Assembly (NCBI GenBank): GCA_964021645.1
Contig: CAXIAD010000001.1
Coordinates: 44,470 to 108,469 of the forward strand
Source: CANLDA01 sp964021645
Lineage (GTDB): Bacteria; Pseudomonadota; Alphaproteobacteria; Rhodobacterales; Rhodobacteraceae
Length of the DNA stretch: 64,000 nucleotides
Direction: 5' to 3'
A program made the position numbers and the translations under genes. Positions 17,741 to 26,033 of the stretch are shown one piece after another. The notes under the pieces were generated by a model. That model did no database searches. It was not told the DNA's origin and worked only from the letters and a program-made list of their open reading frames with translations. The stretch's first letter is position 1. Every line of letters starts with the position of its first letter.

Positions 17741-18277
17741 ATTCCGTTCCCCTCAGGTGACCAGAAAGATCAAAAGGCGCACACCATCCAACACACATGA
17801 AAACATGTGTTCCAAACCAAAATCCGTACTTCCGACAGGTTGGATAAGGATGCGGTGATTTCCCAATTGGCAGCAGGGATTTCACTCAAGCAACAGCGCC
17901 TTATTCTCTCCTCAACTCTTACACAACTTCACTCATTATGTTTAAAATATGACGAAAAACTGGCGCTAAGTCTACTGCTCAAAATTCGATTAAAATCTTA
18001 ATCCATTGATATTAAACGTTTTTATTTGAAATCATTGTTAACAGGTCACAGATTGAGGCACACAAATACACCCATAGGTTTATGATCACTGCTAATTTGG
18101 AAATATTAACATTCGCAACGGGTTATTGTTTCCACGCCCAAACACATTGTGGCAGTCAAAAACGGCGAATCTGGTGAAATTTGTCAACGAATTCGGGGAA
18201 TTCGGCCTGCGATTCGCGAATATCCACAGATCGATTCAAATGCGATGCGGTAAACACATGCATAAATAGTTGATAAT
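17741..18277. other. 537-base AT-richer noncoding region between wzz and exoY
   Basis: No credible gene is seen on either strand; the only sizeable frame (17807-18001, +) has no SD and no family resemblance. The region is clearly AT-richer than the flanks. It holds an inverted repeat close to exoY (17793-17810), a 10-bp palindrome ATTCGCGAAT at 18212-18221 and a GAATTCGG direct repeat around 18188-18205. It most likely contains the end of the wzz transcript and a regulated promoter for exoY. No individual promoter hexamers are assigned. Confidence 0.6.
17793..17810. promoter_or_regulatory. Inverted repeat upstream of exoY
   Basis: ACACATG and CATGTGT form perfect 7-bp arms around an AAAA centre. 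The site ends 53 bases before the exoY start codon, a usual operator position. Spacing and symmetry suit a dimeric regulator. No regulator is identified, and a hairpin in the exoY leader is an alternative reading. Confidence 0.4.
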
Positions 18278-19543
18278 TCAGGTGATAATCAGGCCAACGA
18301 TCAAAACCGCAACCAACACGATTAACCCCATGCCGACGGATTTGATAACGCGCTGGCGCATTTTCCCCGAGCCCATTTCCACAACTGGGATGGCAACAAT
18401 TGCGCGAATGCCGACCTGACGTTCCAATTGTGACGCGGTGCGAATAACCGGATTGCGCAATTCCAAAAGCAACACCGAAACAATGGCGACAATCATGCTT
18501 AGCAACGTGCCGGAGGTGACGATCCGTTTGCGGTTTGGCGAAATCGGCAAGGCCGGAACCAAGGCGCGTTCCAGCACGGTAAAGCTTTCAGATTGCCGGC
18601 TACTTTCCAGCATTTGGCCCATCTCTGCCTCGGCCTGACTACGCGTGATCGCCTGATACTGATCTGACAATTTCTGCAATCGACGTTCAAGTGTGTTGAA
18701 TGTCTGCTCCACCTGTGGGGCGATATCCAGAATGGCTTCGATTTCTTCGGCGCGCTGCCTAAACAAGGCCCGCTGTTCCTCCAGCCGCAAAACCCGATTA
18801 CCCCGGATGGAGTTGCTGCCAGATGATCCGCCGGTGTTCAGCTCAATGATCTGGCGGTCAATTTCCAATTCGGCTTCGCGTAAACTGGCCAATTGTTCGC
18901 GCTTATCATCCATTCCAGCGGGCAGTGCATCGGCATTTTCCGTTTTAAACACGGCAATTTCGGATTCCAGCGCATCAATATCCTCACCAACACGCGCCTC
19001 TTCGCTTTCAAAAAACTCCAGCGTTTCACGTACACGATCAGACCGTCGTTGTTGGTTTTGTTCCAGCACATTGGTCACAAGTTCATTTGCAACCAAAGCC
19101 CCCAATTCGGGGTTGGCCATACGCACCGTAATTGTCAGCGCCGTGGGCGACACATCCGGTCGCCATTGCAAACTAGGATCAATGGCGCGCGTCACACTTG
19201 CCGATTCACGCAGGGCATCCACCTTCATGCTGTCGGACAAATCCAACGCCGAAAACAGGTTATATTTGTCGATGATGTGCTGCAAATTATTGCGCGACAT
19301 CACCCGTTGTTCAATGATCTGCAATTGCTGCAACATGGCTGCATTTACCGACGTGGTTGACCCCAATGGATCACGAATTCTGGGTTGCTCAATCTGGATA
19401 ACGGCACTGGTTTCATACAGGCGCGGCAGGCTCGTCGCATAGATGACAGATCCGGCGATGCCGCAGGCGATGATCACAACAATCAGAAAAACATGCCGAC
19501 GCAGCATTCCGACAAAGTCATCAAATGACTGAAGTTGCTCCAT
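18278..19543 (-). CDS. Wzz/ExoP-N-type polysaccharide co-polymerase
   Basis: This 421-residue inner-membrane protein regulates polymer chain length. It has an N-terminal helix at about 16-36, a periplasmic domain beginning with LPRLYETSAVIQIEQPR (the Wzz entry motif) and long coiled-coil stretches (about 165-330). The SPNRKR proline-rich segment precedes the second helix (about 343-363). A third hydrophobic helix forms the extreme C-terminus, after a short basic loop. The ATPase/kinase domain usually fused in this position is missing and is replaced by that third helix; a separate kinase-like gene lies at 4467-5231. AAGGAG five bases ahead supports ATG 19543. It is a monocistronic gene by spacing. 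Confidence 0.87.
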   Translation of the reverse strand: MEQLQSFDDFVGMLRRHVFLIVVIIACGIAGSVIYATSLPRLYETSAVIQIEQPRIRDPLGSTTSVNAAMLQQLQIIEQRVMSRNNLQHIIDKYNLFSALDLSDSMKVDALRESASVTRAIDPSLQWRPDVSPTALTITVRMANPELGALVANELVTNVLEQNQQRRSDRVRETLEFFESEEARVGEDIDALESEIAVFKTENADALPAGMDDKREQLASLREAELEIDRQIIELNTGGSSGSNSIRGNRVLRLEEQRALFRQRAEEIEAILDIAPQVEQTFNTLERRLQKLSDQYQAITRSQAEAEMGQMLESSRQSESFTVLERALVPALPISPNRKRIVTSGTLLSMIVAIVSVLLLELRNPVIRTASQLERQVGIRAIVAIPVVEMGSGKMRQRVIKSVGMGLIVLVAVLIVGLIIT

Positions 19544-19633
19544 GATTGCTCCTTATGCGGTGCGCGATGTTAATTCACCAACACCAACCGTTCGTTATTG
19601 CTCAAGCTGACGGTAGTCTTGCTCACATAATGT

Positions 19634-19648
19634 GGTCACGACGTGACC
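19634..19648. promoter_or_regulatory. Perfect 15-base palindrome upstream of wzz
   Basis: GGTCACG and CGTGACC flank a single central A. The site lies about 90-105 bases before the wzz start and just downstream of the PPTase stop. No T-run follows on the minus strand, so it is more likely an operator than a terminator. The regulator is unknown. Confidence 0.45.
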
Positions 19649-19665
19649 CAATTAAGGAATCTTCG

Positions 19666-20343
19666 TTAATATCCGCTATTTTCGCCCAGAATCACAAGGC
19701 TAAGAAACTGCCCGCCCATTCTTAGGCTATGCCCGCGCAGTAAATCACCCTGCTTGAACGGGGGCGTTTCGGTCTGAAATTCGGCCACAAACGAGGTTTC
19801 ATTGGGAAATTTCACTTCAAATCTCTCAAATCCAAACATGCGCTGCGTCAGCGGATATTGGCATTTGAACGCGGCCTCTTTGGCGCTAAATATCCGTTTT
19901 GCCGTCAGGCCAGATTCGCGATCTTGTGCTGTTTTCGCTTGTTCCGAGGCTAGGCAAACCAGATGTTCCAACCCCGCATCCAACGGCGTGGCCACCTCGA
20001 TATCCACACCAATCGACACGATATTCGGCTGTTTTGCCACAACGGCAACGCACCATTGGTCATTATGTGAAATGCTGCCCGTGACGCCCGCTGGCCAACT
20101 CGCTTGACGATCGGCCCGCACAGGCAAGGCTCCGGCAACGATACCCAACTGGCGCAATGCCCGCCGCGCAGCCATGCGGCCCAGCGCAAATTCCTGCCTC
20201 CGTTTTGCGACGGCCTTTTGCATTGCGGCCTCTTCTTGTGCAAACAACGGCTCGGCAACCGTCTCTATTGGCAAAACACAGACCGCCACCCCCGCTGGCA
20301 ATATTGCCTCCAGCGCGCTTTGCAATTTTGCCCCAACATTCAT
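19666..20343 (-). CDS. 4'-phosphopantetheinyl transferase (EntD/Sfp type)
   Basis: This 225-residue enzyme transfers phosphopantetheine from CoA to the serine of carrier domains, converting apo-ACP/PCP to the holo form. Visible motifs are the RREFALGR-like stretch near 48-56, SISHND (90-95), GVDIE (112-116, Mg-binding D114/E116) and FSAKEAAFK (152-160), in the order and spacing of the EntD group. The start overlaps the NRPS stop as ATGA (20340-20343), so it is coupled to the assembly line it would activate: the PCP of the NRPS and the ACP of the PKS. It is the last gene of that operon. Confidence 0.93.
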   Translation of the reverse strand: MNVGAKLQSALEAILPAGVAVCVLPIETVAEPLFAQEEAAMQKAVAKRRQEFALGRMAARRALRQLGIVAGALPVRADRQASWPAGVTGSISHNDQWCVAVVAKQPNIVSIGVDIEVATPLDAGLEHLVCLASEQAKTAQDRESGLTAKRIFSAKEAAFKCQYPLTQRMFGFERFEVKFPNETSFVAEFQTETPPFKQGDLLRGHSLRMGGQFLSLVILGENSGY

Positions 20344-23300
20344 TGCGCAGCGGTGCGTCGCTTGGCCCGCATCGCGCGCCGTTTTGACATCGCATCCCCG
20401 CGCGCCGTGGCACGATCATTCGCCGCAACCGGGGCCTCGGTTTCTGCAACCGTTGCAACCACATTCTGCGCATCCAATCGCGCAGCCAAATCGCTCAATA
20501 CCGGAAAGCGGAAAATATCGGTAATGCTGATTTTCTCCAGCTTTAGCGTGTCGCGAATTTCACGGTGGGCCTGAATTGCCAATAACGAATGCCCCCCCAG
20601 ATCAAAGAAGTTATCCCGCAACGAAACCGAGTTAAGCCCCAGAATACGTGCCCAAATCTCAGAAATCTGACGGCCAGTTTCCGTTTTCTGACCCGCAACA
20701 ACAGGACCACTCACAGCAGCAACAGGTTCAACGGGCGCAGCCACAGCCCCTCCCCGACGCGGTGCAGGCAGGGCCTTGCGATCAATTTTTTTGTTGGGGG
20801 TCAACGGAAATTCCGGCACTTGAACATAATGCACAGGCACCATGAATTCAGGCAAAACCACCTGCAACGAACGACGCAAATCCGCCTGATCAATCACCCC
20901 ATCAGCCGTCACATATCCTACCAAACGGATATCGCCCGGTTGATCCTCGCGCGCGATTACCACGGCCTGACCAATGGCATCCAACGCCTCCAACTTGGCC
21001 TCGATCTCACCCAGCTCAATCCGGTATCCGCGCAGCTTCACCTGATGATCAATCCGGCCAAGGAAATCCAATTTCCCATCCTGACGCCACCGAACCAAAT
21101 CCCCGGTCCGGTACATCCTTCCTGCATCAAACGGATTGTCGACAAACCGTTCCGCCGTCAGCGTATCCCGTTGCAAATAGCCCCGCGTCACTCCCTTGCC
21201 GCCGATATACAGCTCTCCTGCCACACCGACAGGCACGGGCTGCATCTCCTCGCTCAACACATACACCTGCGTGTTGGTGATCGGGCTGCCAATATTGGCC
21301 GTATCCGCAATGGCATCCGCGGCCTCATCAACCGCGCCCGTTGTGGACCAAATAGTGGTTTCCGTTGGCCCATACATGTTTTCAATGCTGGCGGTGGTGG
21401 CCCCTGACAATTCGCGAACCAATGTCCCCGGCAGCGCCTCGCCCCCGATAAACAAATGTTCAACACCCCGCAAAGCGCCCCGCGCGACATCATCGGTGAC
21501 CAACATCCGCGCCATGCTTGGCGTGCACTGCAAATGCGTCACCCCATGCCGCACCATTTGCGCCGCAAGCGAGAAATCCCTGTCGTGCGGCCCGCCTTCA
21601 ACATTGGTGCGTCGCAGCACTTCGGCCAAGGGTTTCAACCCCTCCAGAACCACATCAGTTGCGATACCATAGTCAATCAAACACGCCACTTCGCTGACAC
21701 CCGCCAGCTTCAATTCCTCAACCCGCGTCACACAATCCTCAACCGTTCCAAACAGGCCGGAATCCTCAAAATACCGCAGAAACGCGAAATCAAGGATACC
21801 CTCCAGCTCGTCCTCACTCAGACTACCCAGATCCAGCTGGAACGGGTTGCTCACGCCTTCGGGCTTTTTGAATGCCGGAAACGCCCAAGCATATTGCTTG
21901 ATCAATCCAGCCGCACTGCGCAGATAGTTTTTCATCGGTTCGCGCGCGGTTTCACGCACCTCTTCACGATCAGCGCCAACAAAAGTATGCAACATCAGCG
22001 TGATTTTAAACTCCGCCGGATCATAGCCCGCCTCGCGCAGCGCATCATGATACAGCCCGATCTTTTGCTGCACCTCACTGATGCTTTGACCCAACAAATG
22101 CGTCAGAATATGCGCGCCAGCCTTGCCCGCCTCTTTCCACGTTTCCGGGTTCCCCGCCGTTGTTACCCAGATTTCGGGCGCATCAGACACAGGTCGCGGC
22201 TGCGTTACCGCACTAAACATGGTGCCATCAGCACGCGGGAAATCCACCGCCTCCCCGCGCCACAATTTGCGCAGATCACGGATTTGCTCAAACATGGCGG
22301 TACGGTTTTCTGGCGGCGTGTTTTCCGGGCGCAGTACAAAATCATCCGGCTGCCAGCCTGACGCAATTGCCAAACCCGCACGCCCGTTGGTCAGATTATC
22401 AATCACTGCCCATTCCTCGGCAATCCGCGCGGTGTGGTGCAATGGCGCAACGCAACTGCCTGCCCGAACGCCAATGTTTTTCGTGACCGCCGCCGCCGCC
22501 GCGCCGGTGACCGATGGGTTAGGATAGGGGCCGCCAAAGGCATGGAAATGCCGCTCAGGCGTCCAGACCGCGACAAAGCCGTTTTGGTCGGCAAACTTCG
22601 CGCCTTCCAGCAGCAATTCGTATTTTTTCGGGCCGGGCGCGTCGTCATTACCCCAATAATAGATCGAGAACTCCATACCGCCCTGCGTGGCCACAGATCC
22701 GTTGGAAACCTGCATTTGTTGCTTGTCACCACCCACAACAACCTTGAATCCGCGCGCCAAGGTGTAAAACAACTCCAGCACCGAAATATCAAATGACAGG
22801 CTGGTAACCGCCAGCCACACCTGTTGTCCCGCCCCCATGTCGTGGGGCACCCGCGCATCCATTCCATCAAAGAAATTGGCCACATTGCCATGTTCAACCA
22901 TCACCCCCTTGGGTGTTCCGGTCGACCCAGAAGTATAAATCACATAGGCCAGATCATCCGTGCTGACATTGCTCTCTGGGTTCTCTTCAGGTTGGTCATT
23001 CAACGGGTCCGCATCAATCACCAGCAATTGCGCCGCATGCTCGGGTAAACTACCCGCCAGCGCGCTTTGTGTTATGATCACGGGTGCCGCACTATCAGCG
23101 ATATAATGCGCCAAACGGTCCAGCGGATAGGCCGGATCCAGCGGCACATAGGCCCCCCCTGCCTTTAATATCCCCAACGCCGCGATCATCAGGTCAAGCG
23201 AACGCGCGCAATGCAAACCCACCAGTTTACCCGGCCCAATGCCCATCGCGATCAACCGATGTGCCACCCGGTTCGCAGCCACATTTAGCGCGCTATAGCT

Positions 23301-24992
23301 TAGCGATTGCCCTTCAAATACCACCGCAGTGGCATCTGGGCTGCGCAAAACCTGCGCCTCAATCGCGTGATGCACACAGGCTGCATCTGTCGCCAGCGCC
23401 GTCTCATTCCAGCCGGTCAAAACCTGCGCGCGCTCATCCTCTGACAACATCGGCAGTGCACTAATTGCGCCTTCAGGCTGCGCAATAACCGCCTGTGCCG
23501 CCATCTCTAGGCGTGCAATCATCCGCGCCGCATGCGCGCTATCAATGCGCGAGGCATCATATAGCAACGCCATCACCCCGCCATCCGCAGGCACCCGCAA
23601 ATTATACGCGCATCCCGTAATCGGGCCATCCTGCGCTGCGCGCAATATCGCAATGTCAGGCGCATCAATCGCAGGCAAAGTCTGATCCCGCAGCGCAATA
23701 TCTACCGCAAAACCACCACGTCGCACGCCATCCGTAACCTGCCCATGCAGGGTTTCGGCCACATCGGTCACAGTCCCATCACTTAACGTCACAGGCACCC
23801 AATCGCTTAGATAGGGGGCCGCCGCGACATCATTCGCCACGACAACCGCAATATCACTGCCCACCTCAACACCACCGCCCAGCGCCCATGCCGCCACGGC
23901 TGCTAAGCACTGCGCATCCGTCATCCCCGCAGGCAAACTCACGTCCAGCGTCTCAAATTTCGCACCCGCTTCGTCCGCCGCCAGCAATGGCATCCGCGCC
24001 GCTGAAAACCCCTTTAGCCGCGCGCGCCAAAACCCGTCACTGCGCGCCGCATGCCGCATTGCCCTGTCCAACGCAGCAGTCGGATCAGCCACAACACCCG
24101 CCAACACAGTGCCCGCCTTGGCAACTGGCACAGCCTCCGCACCAAACCCGCGTAACCCCTGCAACCGAATGACCCCGTCCAAGGTCGCCACATCGACCTG
24201 CGCCGCCTCACAAGCAATCACCGTGCCCGGTGTCGCCAAACCATCACTAGCCACCGTTTCAGCGGCACCAACACAAACAATTTGACCCTCAATTTCGATC
24301 TTTGGGCAACACAGCGGGTTCCAATACGTCCCATGATCCAGCGCGCGCACCAGCCGCAACACTTCCGCCGTGGTTTGCGTGAAATCCAACCGCCCTGCCG
24401 ATGCCGGACGCGCATCCCGCCCGTAATAACTGCGCAGCGATAGGTCTTGCGCCTGCCGCTCAACGCCGCCGTTCTCCAACCCGCTGATCACCTCGGAAAA
24501 ACTATCAATTGCTGCTGCGAAACACTTGGTATTCAACGTCAACGCCGTGGCACTTGACGAGATATCAAACATCCGCTGCGCCAGAATATCCCCGGTATCC
24601 GCCGTGCCCGTCATCAAATGCCACGTGATGCCGTGCTGTTGTTCTGCACCCAACAAGGCCCACACCGGCGCATTCAATCCCGCATAGCGCGGCAATGGCC
24701 CATCATGAAAATTCACAGCCCCCGATTTGGCCTGCGCCAATAACGCCTCGGGCAACATATCCAGATTTGCGATGCTCAACAGCCAATCAAACGAAACCGC
24801 GCCGCAGGCCTCAACCAGATCGGCATCCGCTGACAGCACCGGGATCATCTTTCCGATGGCCCAATCGCGAATATCATCATTGCGCGTCACAACAGCCGAC
24901 ACCAAATGTCCGGCCCCCAACAATGCCTCGCAACACTGAACCACCAAGGATTCATTCCCAATCACAAGCGCGGAAAATTTGCCTTCAGCCAT
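20340..24992 (-). CDS. NRPS: formyltransferase - C remnant - A domain with embedded luciferase-like monooxygenase - PCP
   Basis: This is a 1550-residue single-module synthetase. Residues 5-290 are a formyltransferase domain with N94, H96 and D132 spaced as in Fmt/ArnA. Residues 300-530 resemble the back half of a condensation domain but lack HHxxxDG. The adenylation domain runs from about 540 to 1410, with YTSGSTGTPKG (686-696), YGPTETT (1207-1213) and catalytic K1402. Between core motifs A4 and A5 it is interrupted by a luciferase-like flavin monooxygenase (about 772-1120), the MupA/Atu3671-type insertion. The PCP serine is S1469 in LGGHSL. No thioesterase is present. Hand alignment to GrsA gives pocket residues D, I, L, Q, F, G, M, I, W, K, close to the glycine code. 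AGGAGG before ATG 24992 is strong. The likely role is to load and modify an aminoacyl starter. Confidence 0.9.
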   Translation of the reverse strand: MAEGKFSALVIGNESLVVQCCEALLGAGHLVSAVVTRNDDIRDWAIGKMIPVLSADADLVEACGAVSFDWLLSIANLDMLPEALLAQAKSGAVNFHDGPLPRYAGLNAPVWALLGAEQQHGITWHLMTGTADTGDILAQRMFDISSSATALTLNTKCFAAAIDSFSEVISGLENGGVERQAQDLSLRSYYGRDARPASAGRLDFTQTTAEVLRLVRALDHGTYWNPLCCPKIEIEGQIVCVGAAETVASDGLATPGTVIACEAAQVDVATLDGVIRLQGLRGFGAEAVPVAKAGTVLAGVVADPTAALDRAMRHAARSDGFWRARLKGFSAARMPLLAADEAGAKFETLDVSLPAGMTDAQCLAAVAAWALGGGVEVGSDIAVVVANDVAAAPYLSDWVPVTLSDGTVTDVAETLHGQVTDGVRRGGFAVDIALRDQTLPAIDAPDIAILRAAQDGPITGCAYNLRVPADGGVMALLYDASRIDSAHAARMIARLEMAAQAVIAQPEGAISALPMLSEDERAQVLTGWNETALATDAACVHHAIEAQVLRSPDATAVVFEGQSLSYSALNVAANRVAHRLIAMGIGPGKLVGLHCARSLDLMIAALGILKAGGAYVPLDPAYPLDRLAHYIADSAAPVIITQSALAGSLPEHAAQLLVIDADPLNDQPEENPESNVSTDDLAYVIYTSGSTGTPKGVMVEHGNVANFFDGMDARVPHDMGAGQQVWLAVTSLSFDISVLELFYTLARGFKVVVGGDKQQMQVSNGSVATQGGMEFSIYYWGNDDAPGPKKYELLLEGAKFADQNGFVAVWTPERHFHAFGGPYPNPSVTGAAAAAVTKNIGVRAGSCVAPLHHTARIAEEWAVIDNLTNGRAGLAIASGWQPDDFVLRPENTPPENRTAMFEQIRDLRKLWRGEAVDFPRADGTMFSAVTQPRPVSDAPEIWVTTAGNPETWKEAGKAGAHILTHLLGQSISEVQQKIGLYHDALREAGYDPAEFKITLMLHTFVGADREEVRETAREPMKNYLRSAAGLIKQYAWAFPAFKKPEGVSNPFQLDLGSLSEDELEGILDFAFLRYFEDSGLFGTVEDCVTRVEELKLAGVSEVACLIDYGIATDVVLEGLKPLAEVLRRTNVEGGPHDRDFSLAAQMVRHGVTHLQCTPSMARMLVTDDVARGALRGVEHLFIGGEALPGTLVRELSGATTASIENMYGPTETTIWSTTGAVDEAADAIADTANIGSPITNTQVYVLSEEMQPVPVGVAGELYIGGKGVTRGYLQRDTLTAERFVDNPFDAGRMYRTGDLVRWRQDGKLDFLGRIDHQVKLRGYRIELGEIEAKLEALDAIGQAVVIAREDQPGDIRLVGYVTADGVIDQADLRRSLQVVLPEFMVPVHYVQVPEFPLTPNKKIDRKALPAPRRGGAVAAPVEPVAAVSGPVVAGQKTETGRQISEIWARILGLNSVSLRDNFFDLGGHSLLAIQAHREIRDTLKLEKISITDIFRFPVLSDLAARLDAQNVVATVAETEAPVAANDRATARGDAMSKRRAMRAKRRTAAQ

Positions 24993-24994
24993 CG

Positions 24995-26029
24995 TTAACC
25001 TCCTGTTCCGTCACTGATTTTCACCAACTCTGGAACCTTTCGTATTGTGATTTTGCGCCCTGTCATGATCGTTTTGACATAGTGCATCACCAAATCTCTC
25101 AAGAACCACTTTGCATCCTGCCCAGACCGCTTGCTGGGCTGAACCAACCCACGCAGCCGCGCCAGAATACCGCCACCCAGATGCGCCAGACTGGCCAAGG
25201 CAGCATAGCCTGCACCGTGATTGCTGGTGAAATACCGCAACCGCGAGTCAAACCAATACCCCGGCATCCGTGCCCAACTGCGCATTCCGGTCGATACCGA
25301 TCCAATATGCAAAACCCGGCTTTCGACCACGTAATGCGTGCGCCAACCCGCGCGGCGCGCGCGCAAGCACAGGTCTGTTTCCTCAAAATACAGAAAATAC
25401 GCCTCATCAAACAGGCCGATCTGCTGCAAAACATCATAGCGGATCATCATGCTGGCCCCAGCGCCCCAATCCACCTCGGATGTCTGCTCTGGGATGGGCA
25501 AAGGCACCGTTTTACCGGCAAGCAGTCGACTGATCGGGCCAAATCGTGCGGCCCCCTCCAGCTCACTCGCGATAGAGGGGAACCGGAACGCGGAATGCAC
25601 CGCGGGCACACCCTCTTCATACAGTTGACTGCACGCCAAACCACAGTCCTCATGCCCCTCAAAATGTGTGATCAACTGCGTGATGGCGTCCTTGTCGACA
25701 AAGGCATCTGAGTTCAAAATATAAACGTACTCCGGCGCGCCTCTACCCGGCATCGCCCCGTATTGCCGCGCACCGTATTGAATACCAAAATTGTTCCCCG
25801 CGCCAAAGCCACCATTGTGACCAGACTGAACAACATGGACCCGCTCAACGGGCCATCCCTCGTCAATAGCCGCAGTTTTCAACGCCTCAAACGACCCGTC
25901 CCCAGAGGCGTTATCAACAACGACAATCATCCCCTCTACGTCCTGCATCGCCACAAGAGCAGCCGTCACCGACTGCACCGTCATTTCCGGCGTTTTATAA
26001 TTCAGGATGATGCATAATACGTTTGCCAT
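24995..26029 (-). CDS. Glycosyltransferase family 2 (rhamnosyltransferase-like)
   Basis: This 344-residue GT-A enzyme begins CIILNYKTPEM and continues with VVDNASGDGS, the family 2 donor-site pattern of WbbL/rhamnosyltransferase-like proteins. A YILNSDAFVD stretch provides the metal-binding acidic motif, and FLYFEETDLCLRARRAGW provides the acceptor-side ED/xxRW motif. It lies between the PKS (4-base gap) and the NRPS (2-base gap), so all three are cotranslated. ATG 26029 was chosen because the longer frame runs into the PKS coding end. A direct link between sugar transfer and the PKS/NRPS product is suggested by this position (inference). Sugar and acceptor are unknown. Confidence 0.88.
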   Translation of the reverse strand: MANVLCIILNYKTPEMTVQSVTAALVAMQDVEGMIVVVDNASGDGSFEALKTAAIDEGWPVERVHVVQSGHNGGFGAGNNFGIQYGARQYGAMPGRGAPEYVYILNSDAFVDKDAITQLITHFEGHEDCGLACSQLYEEGVPAVHSAFRFPSIASELEGAARFGPISRLLAGKTVPLPIPEQTSEVDWGAGASMMIRYDVLQQIGLFDEAYFLYFEETDLCLRARRAGWRTHYVVESRVLHIGSVSTGMRSWARMPGYWFDSRLRYFTSNHGAGYAALASLAHLGGGILARLRGLVQPSKRSGQDAKWFLRDLVMHYVKTIMTGRKITIRKVPELVKISDGTGG

Positions 26030-26033
26030 GGTG

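Noticed and set aside
17807..18001. 64-residue frame in the exoY-wzz gap
   Set aside because: There is no Shine-Dalgarno and no family resemblance; the AT-rich noncoding context explains it.
18693..19442. 249-residue Ser/Arg-rich plus-strand frame opposite wzz
   Set aside because: It is the antisense reading of a coiled-coil region; no start signal or family.
20589..21407. 272-residue plus-strand frame antisense to the NRPS
   Set aside because: It lies wholly inside the NRPS gene, has His/Arg/Pro-rich composition typical of reverse frames in GC-rich DNA and no recognisable family.
24695..25711. 338-residue plus-strand frame across the NRPS/GT2 boundary
   Set aside because: It is antisense to two well-supported genes and has low-complexity composition with no motifs.
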